From positions 1,984,001 to 2,048,000 of the forward strand of contig NC_037316.1 of assembly GCF_000143535.2 (NCBI RefSeq): a stretch of 64,000 bases of DNA, in the 5' to 3' direction. The first letter of the stretch is position 1. The number at the start of each line of letters is the position of its first letter. The translations under genes were made by a program, and so were the position numbers. Below are positions 10,245 through 22,151 of the stretch, one piece after another. The notes beneath the pieces were generated by a model. That model saw nothing but the letters and a program-made list of their open reading frames with translations, had not been told where the DNA came from and did no database searches. The DNA comes from Botrytis cinerea B05.10 (lineage: Eukaryota; Ascomycota; Leotiomycetes; Helotiales; Sclerotiniaceae).

Positions 10245-12719
10245 CTATATTTCTAGCTGAAAAGATTGCTCAACGCCTTGTAAAAGCTTGGTGTCATGAG
10301 TGACTCCCATTAGCACCAATTGAACCTGAATATCGTCCGAACTAAGAACCTTGATCACCCCAGAATCGTCCCAGGAAATATCTACACTTCCACCTCCCAC
10401 AATCACAAATGTCCCTTTCATTTGCTTCACCAAATTCTGTCTAGGCTTGATAATCGTTGTTAAACCTCCTTCACTATCTTTCGTGGTTGGATATTGAATG
10501 CCAGCAATTTCCCTCACAATCTCGTACATCGGAGTTGCACTCCATCCATGGCAATCACTTCTGACCATACTTTCACTTTCTGCCCAAGTGGTCAAGTTCT
10601 GGTCAAGCATCTTCTTCCACGGGCCTATTAACTCCTCCCAGACTTCTTCATAAATTCCTGCTTGTGCGACAGCTCGGAACATATAGAAGGACATTGCAAA
10701 TGATGCCTTTGCAAGTCCCAGTGCTTCTCTTTCGTGGATGGTCTTTCTCATTAGGTCTTTGGCTGGCTCTCCGCTTATAGCATCTGCAAGCACTGCGAAA
10801 ATCTGGACATGTTGTGAACTCTGTCCGATAGCGCCGGGCCCATCGAGATACAGACTCTTGTTGCTATCATAGCAATTTTCATTGACAGATCGAATGATAG
10901 CATTAGCTCTATCAAGGTATTCACTTGCAGTATCCTTCCTGCTAACTGCTTCACACAAAGCTGCGCCAGACCTCAAAGCTATTGCATAAACTAAGCTGTT
11001 GATAGTAGCAGCTCCTTTGTCAAAGTACGCTTTGGGAACCCCCATACTAGAAAACCCTCGTGATGGAGTAAACCACTCTTTCACCCAATCAACGAAGGCC
11101 CATGTGCCCTCTTCATGAAACTGTCCCACAAGGCCGAGATCATTTAAACGATCGCTGAAATGATCCAGAATTCCATCAATAGTACCCAAAAACTTTTTGA
11201 TAAACGTGATATCTTGGAAGTGTAACGAATGATCATGAACCATAAGTATCCAGTACAAAGAGAACTGGGGTATGTTCATGGAGCGGCCAGGATTTGGAAA
11301 GTTCGTTTCCAATAGCCCGTCATCTCTACGAGATGCAAAGAACTCGTGAATTGTTTTCCGGGCAAGAAGGTCCGAGTGAGAGATTGTGTAGGAGAATAAA
11401 AGTTGGGAGCGAGTATCCATGGCAAATTGATTTTGTTCATAATACGGACAGTCCTCATGGGTTTCATGCATGCAATTGAGGAGAGTATTAACAGATGTCG
11501 AGTGGAGCTTATCCACAAGAGGGGTACTACTGATAGTAGTAGTGATAGGTAGAGGATAATGAGTGGAACGGTATGTGATGGAGTTGAATTGGAGTGAGGT
11601 ATGTGGAGGGCACGTTACGGAAATCCGAATATATCGGAATGTGCGCCACCAGAAAGGTTCGTAAGAATATTTTGTCTGGTTCGCATGACAGATGTATGTA
11701 TCGATCGGTCCATACAACTTTCCAGTCTTGAAATTTGTGCGGTCCTCTTTTGATCTTGGCTGGCCACCATCCATATCATTCTCGTAGGATTCAGCACAGA
11801 GAATTTCGATCTTGGGTGCAAGATATGCATGACCTTCAATCTCGAAGCTGAATTCAAGGAATCCAGTAGTCAAACTATTCGATTCAATTTCGACAATTGA
11901 ATTTGTACCAGCCGCTAACTTCATAGGTCTGTCATTTTGCAATAGCATATTCCAATCGCTCAAGCTCGAATTTTCAGTGCATGTCACAGCATTGTCAAAT
12001 CGTCGAGATATTTCGGGAAGATGGGGTATTGGCCTGGGCGTGAGTTTTCTTGGATCCAGCATCGGTGACATCTTTCTCTTCATGGTCCTTATCTCGGCAT
12101 TCTTCCAACATGCATCATCAAACTCGACTTCCCTCCATCCCAACAATTTATTGTTTGCGTGAATCTCTTCGTTGAGGTCTAGAAAAGGAGGTCCCATCCG
12201 GAAATCCCATTTTGAAGATGGTAGGAGTGACGTTTCTTGGTCTTTGGCTGCCTTCCAAGTGGCATCGGTATGAAGCTTTTGCTCCTGATCACACAAGTTA
12301 GCTTATGAATTTTGCAAGCCGCCGCCTCAGAGTCTACTAACCCCTATCTGACACCAGAGGATGAGTCCTGGCAAAGGAGTCCTGGCCATCGATGTGCCAG
12401 CCGCATTGGTTGCGGAGAACCTCAAGACTTTGGCGCTGAATACATTCTTTCCCGGCTGTAGCAATGGAGTGATGTCCACCGTCTCGTAGTACCATCTTGT
12501 TGGATAACTCTTGCAAGGTCCGAAACTGATTCGTTTGCCGTTCAAAAACAAACGATACCGAGTATCCGCAGAAACATGAAGTACAGTTTCTTCAATTGGA
12601 AGCTTCTCCAGAGTGAACGACTTTCGGAATAGAACAAACTGGCCAGGATCAGTGGTATCATCAAAATCTGGCACCCAGATCCATTGTGCTTCGTCAGTGA
12701 GGAATGGCGAGGATGTCAT
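10245..12719 (-). CDS. GH78-type alpha-L-rhamnosidase (intracellular)
   Basis: Two exons, 12342-12719 and 10245-12284, joined in phase 0 (GTTAGT donor, GCTAAC branch, CAG acceptor), giving 805 aa. The family hydrolyses terminal alpha-L-rhamnose from rhamnosides, and the order fits GH78. An N-terminal beta domain begins QWIWVPDFD and carries RYRLFLNGKRISFGP, followed by further beta modules. The (alpha/alpha)6 catalytic domain has HETHEDCPYYEQNQFAMDTR near residues 399-418 and the conserved RSDCHGWSATP near the end, then a C-terminal beta sheet. The acidic residues in the first motif occupy the expected catalytic region. There is no signal peptide, so the enzyme should act inside the cell on imported rhamnosides. 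It is divergent from a sugar transporter across a 964-bp spacer, which supports co-regulation, though inducer sites cannot be named. Confidence 0.88.
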
Positions 12720-13683
12720 GGTGAAGTCTTGAATTGTAGAAACTATAGCTCAACTGAAAGTAAGAATGAGAGCTCATGGCTACTAAGTATGTTTGGAGGT
12801 AGTCAAAGATCTAAATTGCTTTTCCTCATGAAGCTTTATTAGTCCGACTGAAGTTTGACCGGCAGATGTAGTGTACCCCATATCGTCCACTACCCCATGT
12901 GGAGGAAAAGTGGAAGGAGTGGAAGAAGTGGAAGAAGTGGAAGAGTGGACGTTCCTGGAAGGCCTATCACTCGCTTAAACACACCACGGACGCTCATGAG
13001 GCACGTGCTTGGAATGGGCGAAACAACGTCGACCGAAATGTACCAATGCATCCCCACATCTCTCTAGTACTTACCCCGAGAGTGCGATATTAGTCTAGCT
13101 GCCGACAGATATCTATAATCTCCATAAGACATGCCGTCACGAAATTATGGATCTGGAGGAGATCTCCGTCAGTGCTTTTGCCACTGCACTGGCAATGGCA
13201 ACATTACAAAGCCTCGTTGATATTACTCAGAGAAGACGTAGTCTTGTCACCTCGTCGAAGGAGTCTTTATCTAATTGTCAAAAAGTCACCGACAAGTGTC
13301 CTCGGCTTCCTTTCCTATGACACGACCCTGACTTAAATCTCTCCAAGCGGGATCTGGCAAGCTTGTCGCTAATGTTGGCAAGCCATGGATATCACCCTGT
13401 TGAAGGCAGTGGCAGGGCGGCTGAGAGGAGTCGTAACCCAATCCCCACACATCCCAACGCAATGACTTCTACAGGTCAGCCACCGAAAATCTTCTCCATA
13501 CCAAGGCTTTGCTTTGCTGCACTCCACACTCCCTCCACATGAACGTATTTCCTCCTCACTCCACCTAGTCCACTCTCGACAAGCCTTTCGCCTTGACTTC
13601 AAATAGGGTTATTCTCTCCCCTTATTTTCTCAATACAAATCTCGTCATCTGACGACTTTCATTACTTCAACTTGAACTGCACG
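12720..13683. promoter_or_regulatory. Shared divergent promoter, rhamnosidase/MFS
   Basis: 964 bp between the start codons of the divergent GH78 and MFS genes, so it must carry both promoters. A purine-rich imperfect 9-bp repeat lies at about 12899-12950. Four SYGGRG (CreA-type) sites occur, near 12899, 13052, 13153 and 13443, but this is about what chance predicts in this length. I cannot identify a rhamnose-regulator site by eye. Confidence 0.5.
12899..12950. repeat. Purine-rich 9-bp imperfect repeat
   Basis: About five imperfect tandem copies of GTGGAAGAA, with GGAAGGAGT and GGAAGAGTGG variants, forming a G/A-only strand in the divergent promoter between the rhamnosidase and MFS genes. 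Confidence 0.85.
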
Positions 13684-15466
13684 ATGGCGACAACAAACCC
13701 ACCCGCTGCAGACAGCAAGACCACAGATGACGACGTTAAACTGTCAGCACAGCATCTCGAACGTGTGGAAACTGTTCATACAACCCAACCCGATGTTTCT
13801 GACCTCAGCATTTGGCAGACGATCAAACAAAATCCGTTCATCGTGTTATGTTGTATCTATGCTAATATGGGGGCACTGATGTATGGATTCGATAATATTG
13901 CACTTTCACTTTGTTTGAACATGGTGCCATTCCAGTTAGTTTATTTCGAATTTCCATTGGCTCAAGAGTTGACAATTTTTTTAGAGCACAGTTCGGTGAA
14001 CAGGTATCTCCTGGTACATATATAATACCTGCTTATTGGCAATCGTTGTGGAATGCCATGGCACAAGTATGCACAGGTTTTGGTGCTTGGGGAGCTGGAC
14101 CTATCTCAGATCGTTTCGGTCGTCGCATTTCTTTCTGTGTATCTGGACTCATATCGATTGCCGGAACTGCTGTCATATACACGGCCACAACCCCCGGGGC
14201 CTTTCTGGGAGGCAAAATGATTAATGCTATTGGGCTTGGCATGGCTTTGACTACTGGTCAAATCTATGTCTCAGAGATCACTCCTCTGAGGATTCGTGGA
14301 GTAGCATTGTCAGCGTATGCATTTAGCATGGTAAGATTTCTCATATTCAATCATTGGACTGTTTACTAACTATTTGAAGAACTTAGGATATCTCATTGCG
14401 GCATCGGTTGCTTTCGATCGTGTAACAATCATGGATCAATCCTCATACAAAGTTCTCTTCGCCTCAAATTGGGTTTGGCCGCTAGTCATCGTTTTATTCT
14501 GTTTCGTTATTCCTGAATCGCCCTACTATCTTGTCCGAAAAGGCAATTTATCATCTGCCACCAAGGGCCTTTCAAAACTTTACAACAAGTCTATCTCAGT
14601 TGAGCCCATTCTCGCTAGCATGGTCCGAATTACTCGGGAAGAAGAGAACCAAGCCAACGCGAGTAGCGAGACTTCTTACATGGACCTTTTCAAAGGCACA
14701 AATTGGCGCAGGACAAGAATCATTCTTTACACAAACGGTCTCAATCAAATGATTGGTGCTACTTTCATCTCTAATGCTCCATACTTTATGATTACAGCCG
14801 GTCTCTCGTCATCGCAAGCTTCAATGATGATTGAGTTGGGTATTGGATTTGCGCTGATTAGTAGTTTCTTCACATTTTGGTTCATGACTTTCGTTGGAAG
14901 AAGAAAAATGATATTATCTGGTATTTCCCTTGCTGTTGTCCTCTTCTTGATCATGGGTATCGCAGCAAGTGTTTCTTCATCGAAAGCATCCTTATGGTAA
15001 GTCACATCCCATTTGCCATTTATCACGCTTGTTACAGAACACAGCTAATCCCATAAACAGGTGCGTGGGTGTAACGCTCCAATTAGTTTGGTTCACCATT
15101 GGCCCCTCTATCGGCCCTTCTATCTCCCTTGCCGGAGAAATCTCCTCTCTTCGTCTACGAGCTAAATCACAATCTCTCGGTTTCTTCTTCAACTATTCTT
15201 ATTCTACCGTCTGGAACGTAGCTGTACCATACATGTTCAATGCCACTGAAGGAAATCTAGGTGGAAAAATGGGATGGATCTTTTTGGCAACATCTTGTAT
15301 TGCGTGGTTTGTTGTGTGGGCAGAGATACCAGAGACGAAAGACAGAACATATGGAGAGTTAGATGAGATGTTCAATGAAAGAGTGCCAGCGAGGAAGTTC
15401 AAGGCGTACAGAACGGAGAGAAGAGTGGCAGATGCAAAGGTTGAAGATGAGAATCCCGGGGTTTGA
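13684..15466 (+). CDS. MFS sugar transporter (maltose/rhamnose-like)
   Basis: Four exons: 13684-13934, 13985-14330, 14380-14996 and 15061-15466, giving 539 aa; intron 2 has a perfect TACTAAC branch site. It is a 12-TM major facilitator of the sugar porter family, acting at the plasma membrane by proton symport if like its relatives. Visible signatures are ALMYGFDNIALSLC in TM1, PAYWQSLWNA, GAGPISDRFGRR between TM2 and TM3 (about residues 121-131), the PESPYYLVRKG motif after TM6, and PETKDRTYGELDEMF after TM12. The N-terminal 45 residues are a hydrophilic cytosolic tail. The divergent intracellular GH78 rhamnosidase suggests that L-rhamnose or a rhamnoside is the substrate. That is inference, since the sequence resembles general alpha-glucoside permeases too. 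Confidence 0.9.
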
Positions 15467-16271
15467 GATTGCTGGGTTCAAGATATGATGATTATGATTT
15501 CCTTTGTTGATTTCTAGGTATACGGCACAGTTAAAATTAATAAAATATAAGAAAAAAACTTTAAACAATCACAAAAAAAAATAAAAAATGAAAAGATGGC
15601 GTTTGGGGATTTTGTTTTTTTTTTTGTCATCGTTCTAGTGTTCGAGAAAGACATGTCTGTCAATTGGAGATATCTTGGGATTTGTTCTTGAATGATTTGG
15701 AGAATGATTTCTATCTAAATAATACTGAGTGATCTATCCAGAACGTAACGTTTCATTCAGCGCTCTCATTCAGGGACTCAATGAACCTATAATCTAAGAA
15801 AATTGTGCTTTTATCTAGAATCTCAGGCATCTCATCCAGGTTATGTCAGTTGTTTGCCAATTCTTCTGTTCCAGAAACCTTGCGTGTTGTTTGACAATCA
15901 AGTCACAGCTGGATTGCTTACGATTATGTGCTTCTCAAATCCTAGATTGGGTATTTGAATGATTTGAATGATTTAAGTTAAAAAAATACAGCCAAAATAT
16001 TATGTGGAGACATTTGCTTCCTTCAATCAGGAACTAGTCGGCCGCTTGAAGAGCTGACTATTATATGACTGACGCTAAGTGGTGGCGTTCAAGTCAAGCA
16101 CAGTCATCAAAGACGAATGCGGGGTTGAAAGCTGACAGCTGGCACCGGATAATTAGGCTAGAGGCTCTTACAACTACTACTTTTCGTCGCAATATTAATC
16201 CCTATTTCAAGTCCACAGTTGCGACTTTCTTTTCCAAATCTTTAGATTGAGATATTCTTGGACACGAGAAC
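15467..16271. other. Intergenic region, no gene supported
   Basis: 0.8 kb holding the 3' flank of the transporter and the promoter of the next gene. A/T runs occur near 15540-15625. I see no gene, repeat or RNA. Confidence 0.4.
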
Positions 16272-17231
16272 ATGTCTTCTCGACTTTTCTATCGTGCTTA
16301 CTCACCCAACAGCGCTGGTGACATCGTTTGTGGCAAAGCAAAGACAGGTTTGCGTCCTTCTCATATAGACGTAACACGGGAATTCGATAAGCATAGAGAT
16401 ATCGAAAATCGAATACCAACCGCTTTAGTTTCTGTGACTTCCAGCATCGTCAGAGCAATAAAAACTGCGTTCAATAAGCACTACAAAGACGGTGAAAATC
16501 GTGTTGGGATCTGGATTGTCTTTATTAGAGTCCCATATCAGGATGCAGATGCATATCACTCTGCCCGAAAGATAGCGGAAAGGTTTCATGGAATAAACCC
16601 TTTGTGGTTCAAGGATGAATATCTCTTCGAGTGGGAAATTCCAATGAAATATGTTGTGCATAGAGTTTCTGTGGGGACACTCGTTGATCGTGGTCTGGAT
16701 ATGAAAGAATATTGCGAGGAAATATGGGATAGAGAGTTAGATCGTCGGGTCTCCATACTACCAAGGACTGCAATTCTACGGAATAGGATTGCAAACACTG
16801 TGTGTGACGTCTCTTATGGCCACAATCTGTTTGAAAGTCATGTATACCTCGCAGAAATGGCACGAGCTTTCGGAGCAAGAGTATTCTGTTTGAACATTCC
16901 GTGGGAGATCTTCGCAGATTGCTGTGTGCATAGTTACTCCTGTCCAACAGACTTTGTGCAGCGTTATGACGCTATGCAAGAGGATTGTAACATAGTGTTG
17001 TTGGATTGGTGGCTCATTGGAGACGTGTTCAACGATGAATATGAGTCTCATTTGGAATATGCCGATGAACTCCAAGAGATAATGAAGTCGCAATGGGTTG
17101 AGTTGTCAGGAAATATGAATGACACCTCTGAGGATTCTGCCTGGTTCAAAGAAGAATATGAAAAACTCATGGAGAGAAATGAAGAGATCGAAGCTGAGAT
17201 TGAGGCAAATGCGGTTAGGATAGGGTTGTAA
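16272..17231 (+). CDS. DUF7587-like fungal protein
   Basis: Intronless, 319 aa, start ATG at 16272. The N-terminal half resembles the fungal DUF7587 family: LFYRAYSPNSAG at residues 5-16, GLRPSHIDVT at 26-35, then RIPTALVSVTSSIVRAI and a hydrophobic strand VGIWIVFIRV. A second region (about 120-250) carries strand/helix patterns and several Cys and Trp residues, and the last 40 residues are a Glu-rich coiled coil. There is no signal peptide or membrane segment. The Arg in the first strand and the SVTSS element are placed as in R-S-E-type ADP-ribosyltransferase folds, but I cannot place the catalytic Glu. Any such activity is inference. It lies between the MFS transporter and the P450 with no obvious operational link. 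Confidence 0.75.
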   Translation: MSSRLFYRAYSPNSAGDIVCGKAKTGLRPSHIDVTREFDKHRDIENRIPTALVSVTSSIVRAIKTAFNKHYKDGENRVGIWIVFIRVPYQDADAYHSARKIAERFHGINPLWFKDEYLFEWEIPMKYVVHRVSVGTLVDRGLDMKEYCEEIWDRELDRRVSILPRTAILRNRIANTVCDVSYGHNLFESHVYLAEMARAFGARVFCLNIPWEIFADCCVHSYSCPTDFVQRYDAMQEDCNIVLLDWWLIGDVFNDEYESHLEYADELQEIMKSQWVELSGNMNDTSEDSAWFKEEYEKLMERNEEIEAEIEANAVRIGL

Positions 17232-17588
17232 AAACTTCATGTGCAGATTTCTTATATCATGTCAAGTAGCACTTACGTCGAAGTTAATTTTTTTCGCAAG
17301 CATATTGGGGTCAAGTTTGAATACACCGAGGGCTTCCCAATATTAGCTAGACATGTCATTTTTAAGGTTTATAAAGTATACCCATTGTCTTTTCTTACAA
17401 AACTTTCGTCATACAATGTGGCTCTTTAGAATTCCAGATTTTTTATACAAGGGTCTGACAAAAATAAATTATCAAATGAAACATTCTAATATCTACAAAC
17501 CACCCCCTTCCCCCCCCCCCCCCCGAACTAATAACCAAAAGGAAGTACAATCTCATGATCTCCTTATCAATAATTTCTGACCCACTTT
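17232..17588. other. Convergent spacer with poly-C tract
   Basis: 3' flanks of the plus-strand DUF7587-like gene and the minus-strand P450. It contains an uninterrupted run of 15 C residues at 17510-17524. No gene is seen. Confidence 0.5.
17510..17524. repeat. Poly-C homopolymer, 15 bp
   Basis: Fifteen consecutive C residues preceded by another interrupted C-rich stretch. It lies about 65 bp beyond the stop codon of the P450. Length is likely to vary between isolates or reads. Confidence 0.95.
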
Positions 17589-19368
17589 CTAAAATCCGTC
17601 TCTCATAGTAACCATACACTTGTGTCCCTTGGGTGCAATCAAAAAGAAATTTTCCATCTCCATTCCACTATCATCTTGGCTCGAGGCAATTCTCATTCCT
17701 TTGCACTCCCTGAAAATTAAAGCGAGAGCTAAATGCATTTCCATTTTCGCCAAATGAATACCGAGACAGGTGCGTACTCCTGCACCAAAGGGATGGTTTG
17801 CTGTTTTGAAATCATCTGATTTGGGACCAAGCCAGCGCTGAGGGTCAAACCTATAACAGAAGGTCCATGAGTTAGCTATTTGTTCTGTGGGAAGAGTGGA
17901 GCACGCGTAGTTTTTATTTTAATTATCCGGGTTGTAGTCCAACAATTTGAGGCTTTCAACCTGTGAGTCCGGCCATGGAAGCTGGCCGCAGTTCTGAATA
18001 GTGGATATTTTTGTTTGAAAAGAATGAAATGAGATCCGAATGAATGAAAGGACAGTTACCTTTCAGGTTCAGGGAAGATTTCCGGGTCGCGATGGATTGT
18101 GTAAGCCTGCGTAGAAACTGTTATGGATCCAGGGAGAAAGTATCCATCTAACTCAGCACCTTCTCGAGGAACCATTCTAGGGAGACTTGAGGGCGCTGCT
18201 CCCCATAGCCTTAACCCTTCATCAATAACCGCATTTAACAACGGCAATTCCTCCACATCCTTAGATTCAAAATCATCACCTAAAGTGCCAACCTCATCTT
18301 CTAGTTGTCTCTGCAATTCAGGATATTTCAAAATGTTGTAGACCAGATATGTGAGTGTAGTAGCAGTCGTGTCAGTCCCCGCTACTATGGAATTTGTGGC
18401 CTCCTGTTGAATGTCCAAATCTGAAAGTGGTGCATCCGCATTCTTCGATTTCCCTTCGGTGACTATCTTGTGGAATATATTATGAGCAGTACCACTCTCT
18501 GATTTTGCATTCAGGACAGCTAATGATCCATACTCATTTAATCGATCTTCGGGAGTTTGAAAAAAAGAAAGATGTGTCATCTTCCCAATTTTGAAAAGTA
18601 ACGGAAATTCAGCGCTAATACCGGCTACTACGCTTACACGTTCTAGATCTTCGATGTATTGAGTTTTCTAGATTTTAAATGAGCAATTAAGCAGACGGTA
18701 GGAAGTGAAGAACTTACCCGTTCCTTTTCTAGTGTTCCAAAACTCTTTCCAAAACTGAGATGCCCTATGACATCTGTAGCCATGAATATGAAGAATTTCA
18801 AGATGTCCACTTCTCCTATCAAAGCATCTCTTTTAATTTTCTTCACCGCCATGCTTACCTTTTGTCTGACATCATTCTCCCAATTTGTTCTCAAAGAGCT
18901 CTTACTGAAAGAATGCGCAAACAATTTGCGACGGATACCATGTTCTTTCGAATCAATCATACTAAAAACACCTGCCGGTTCAGACACGAAGGTTTGATAC
19001 CAAGGAGATTTGAGAAAGGGCTTAGAGATACGGTGGATTGTTTTGAAAGAAGGAATTGAAGAACATGATACTTCGGTTGGAGCAATGAGGACTATGTGCC
19101 CATAGGTCTGATGGAGGTAATGGATATAGTGCAAGCGATGCCCGGTGATTACATAGTACTTAAGAACGAGATGGGTGAATCGCGCATACCATGGGCCGGG
19201 AATCTTGCGTAGAGGTGTGAGATATGCTCGATAAATGATCTGGAGTTGTTAACATATAGAAATTGGTATCTTGGGGATTGTTCATACTTTGACAGAGAAC
19301 GCCAAACAGATGAAAACGAAAGCTATTTGCGCTATACTAGAAGATTGAAACCAGACAGAGAACGCCAT
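17589..19368 (-). CDS. Cytochrome P450 monooxygenase
   Basis: Four exons reconstructed: 19288-19368, about 18717-19238, 18060-18669 and 17589-17850, giving about 490 aa. Introns are about 48 nt except the last, which is 209 nt. It is a microsomal P450. The N-terminal anchor is hydrophobic (AQIAFVFICLAFSV), followed by the proline hinge RKIPGPWYARF. The I-helix AGTDTTATT lies near 297-305, the ExxR motif EGLRLWG near 351-357 and the ERFDPQRW region near 404-411. The heme-binding FGAGVRTCLG has its Cys near 432. All catalytic signatures are intact. It falls in the broad fungal CYP group near steroid/terpenoid and benzoate-type hydroxylases, but substrate cannot be inferred and no biosynthetic cluster surrounds it. 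Confidence 0.9.
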
Positions 19369-20372
19369 GTTGGGCTGGGCCAGATCAGAAGAGAAGGTTG
19401 TAACTTTTGATTGATTGATATTGAATATGGCTTTGAGGACTTCCTCTTTATATATCAGGAAAGCGGAGGAGATCAGGGCACCACTACATCATTGTCATGT
19501 CATGCCATGTCTTCACTTCCACAAAAATGCATCATGAGCATTTTCGGAGTACAATGCAACATCTTGGAAGACAGTACAACGTCTGGACAATTCTGTGTCT
19601 ATCGTAGGCCGCAAACTAAGACATCGCGCGCACTAAACTAACTCTGACTCTTGATTCGATGCATCTTGTAATTGTTTATCCCTTCAAAACTGGTTAACAA
19701 AAAGTAAAGTCTTCAAGATCCAATCCTAATCCAATGCAATACAAGATGACAAATTTTCAGTGGTGAAAGGGCGAAAACCCGAGCGGAAAAAAGGTGTGGC
19801 GGAGACTCGGAATCCGCTCTAAACTCCGTCAGTTAGCGTCTAAATTCATTGGTGGAGAGCTACATCCGCCCCTATTCTCGCTAGCATGCTGAGACAGAAA
19901 TCGGACAAAAGTGTTGCAATGACATGTTTCTGTCTGGAATTTTCAAATGCCGATGCAGAAGGGCGGCTATTCAGGTACCAATAAAGTCCGCAATGATCTA
20001 CCCGTTAGCGTACAACTACGCCCACGAAATAGGGCGGTACCCCAGATTTCGATTATGAGATCTTTTCTCTCATTTTACATTTACCATTTGATTTTGTACG
20101 CATTACGGTGAAACTGGCAGTCATATCTGCTAATAGTCGCGCGCTATCCTGAATCAGTCTCTTCTGATGGCGGATGAAGGTATGAGACATCAAAACGCCA
20201 AGTAAGATAACTGTTATAGACAGGTACACTGATAAAGCTAATTTAGTCTAATCTATAGTTCATCCCTGTGGACACTCCCGCTATCATGTCCGGAAAAAGT
20301 AGTGGCAGATTCTAGAACAGGATTAGATTTGAATATTTTAGATTGTTGGTGGGCGCATTAGATTTTGGGGCA
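19369..20372. other. Intergenic region, no gene supported
   Basis: 1 kb holding the P450 promoter and the 3' flank of the glycoside-hydrolase-like gene. A plus-strand frame at 19411-19641 has no motif. Nothing else is recognised. Confidence 0.4.
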
Positions 20373-22151
20373 CTAACTAAGATTCACCACCAGGATGTCT
20401 ACTTCCAACCCGGCCAAACCCGATTTCGACAGTTTTCCATCACTGACGGTCCAGCCAGAGTCTCCATACAAAGTCTGATTTAAGGATACCAAATCTCGTG
20501 GCAAACTTATTACGATATCATCTACGGATCCAACATACTCTCCATTAACAATACCAACCATCATCTGCTCTCCTACAATCCACGCACTTACATCTAACAA
20601 CCCACTTCCCAGTCCTTTGATTGCTTTTGTCTCAAACAAGAAATCAATCGCAGGTGAATTTTGCAACACCTTGCCCAAATTTGCACTCCCAGCGTTGGCA
20701 GAATCTGTACTTGGATAGATCCAATATGTAAGTCCCTTTGCATCATGATTCACACTCAACATCATCATAGATTCTACTTCCGCTGAACTGGGTATACTTT
20801 GCCAATACTGCGATTCGCCAAACGCTTGGACTACTGACCATGTGGGTTTATCTAGGCCTCCCTGACTACCTGGTCCTATATTTGCTTGGTAATTTTGGAT
20901 GTCATCAAGTCGAGTCGCTACATCCTCTAATTCTCCGACACAATTGTCGCATCCGCAATCTCCATAAGTTTCATTGCAAGGAGTTCCCCACGTAATGGAC
21001 CAAGTGGCGTTTATCGCAATCGGATAAGCGTCTTGAAATATTATATCTGCACCAGCTGAATATTCGGTGTAGTAGAAATTCTGGCAATTGAGAACAAGAC
21101 TGACGGGATGATACGGGTCCAGTGATTTAAGTTGCGAATAAGCAAGTTGTGTAGAGTTTAGAGGATATGCCCATCCATCTGGTTCATCAGCAGTATACCA
21201 AGAGAGGAGAGTGGTTCTGTTTTGCCAGAGAGCTACTTGTTCCGAAATGCGCGTTGAGTTTTGGAACGCAAATCGCATATCGTAGAGATTGAAAAGGTTC
21301 AGCTCATCCATTTTATCCCAATATTCTACGAGTTGTGCAGTGGGATAAGATTGATCCGGAAGACCACCGTCTGGTACGATATTTATGGTGTTGAAACCGA
21401 GTGCCGCATATGCCTCAAGATTCGCCAGTGAAACGTTGTCGGGTGTTACGTAAGAGCCGTCGGCGTAATATCCATTTGGAAAGATAGCATACCAGCCATC
21501 CCAACCATTTTTATCATTTTGAACATAGAGTCCTCCATAGAGATTGTCGATTTTGACAGCACTGCCATATGTACGTGGTGGCAGGAAATAGACCTTAGTG
21601 CTTGCAGTGTAAGTTTGTTGGCCGTCGGGAGAAGTAGCATATAGCGAGACTGCATAAGGCTGCAATCGTGCAGTAAACGACGAAAACGAAAATTCAATTA
21701 GATTCCCAGTTGAGTTTACAGGAACCTTGTTGGTGACAAGTAAAGCACCCGACTCTTCGTTGTAAATTTCAATATCAAGCGACGTGAAAGGCGAGCTAAT
21801 ATTGCTTCCAGGCGTATTATATGTAGTATTTGTATACGATCCGCCAAATACATGAGATATGCTGGCATCAACAATGAAAGTTGCTTCTTCGTCACTCTCA
21901 AGGAAAATTGAGTATCGAGGCTGTATCGTTACATAGAGTAGCGGATCATGCTGAGGCTCTGGAAATTTAAACTGTCCTCCTGGATCTAACGAGTGATTTC
22001 TAATCATAACAAATGTCAGAGAAAACGCGACCCGGAACACTGTCACAACTCACGTGCTCATGTATGGCTTTCCGCACCAAGTTGGGACATCGGACGGGGC
22101 ATTGAAAGCGACAGTTTGAGATATCAACATCAATAGGAAAGGGAGATACAT
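20373..22151 (-). CDS. Secreted glycoside-hydrolase-like protein
   Basis: Two exons, 22054-22151 and 20373-21999, joined in phase 2 (GTGAGT donor, GATTAG acceptor), giving 574 aa. The first exon supplies a signal peptide (MYLPFLLMLISQTVAF), so the true start is 22151. After it comes WCGKPYMS, then a beta-rich region (about 50-190). A TIM-barrel-like region follows, with ALGFNTINIVPDGG, LYDMRFAF and WYTADEPDGW; DEP is the sort of motif that carries the acid/base Glu in clan A-like hydrolases. A Cys-rich insert CNETYGDCGCDNC and a C-terminal beta domain follow. There are many N-x-S/T sites and no GPI signal. The exact GH family is not recognised and the substrate is unknown. It is divergent from a sugar transporter. 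Confidence 0.75.

Noticed and set aside
9715..10260. Two plus-strand frames between orphan copy 4 and the rhamnosidase
   Set aside because: Short, no motif, and the region is expected to be promoter and 3' flank of the two minus-strand genes.
12720..13683. Four SYGGRG CreA-type sites in the rhamnosidase/MFS promoter
   Set aside because: A degenerate 6-mer of this kind is expected about four times in this length by chance, so there is no enrichment.
17510..17524. Poly-C tract as a possible functional element
   Set aside because: It lies in a convergent 3' spacer and is more likely a slippage-prone homopolymer than a regulatory site.
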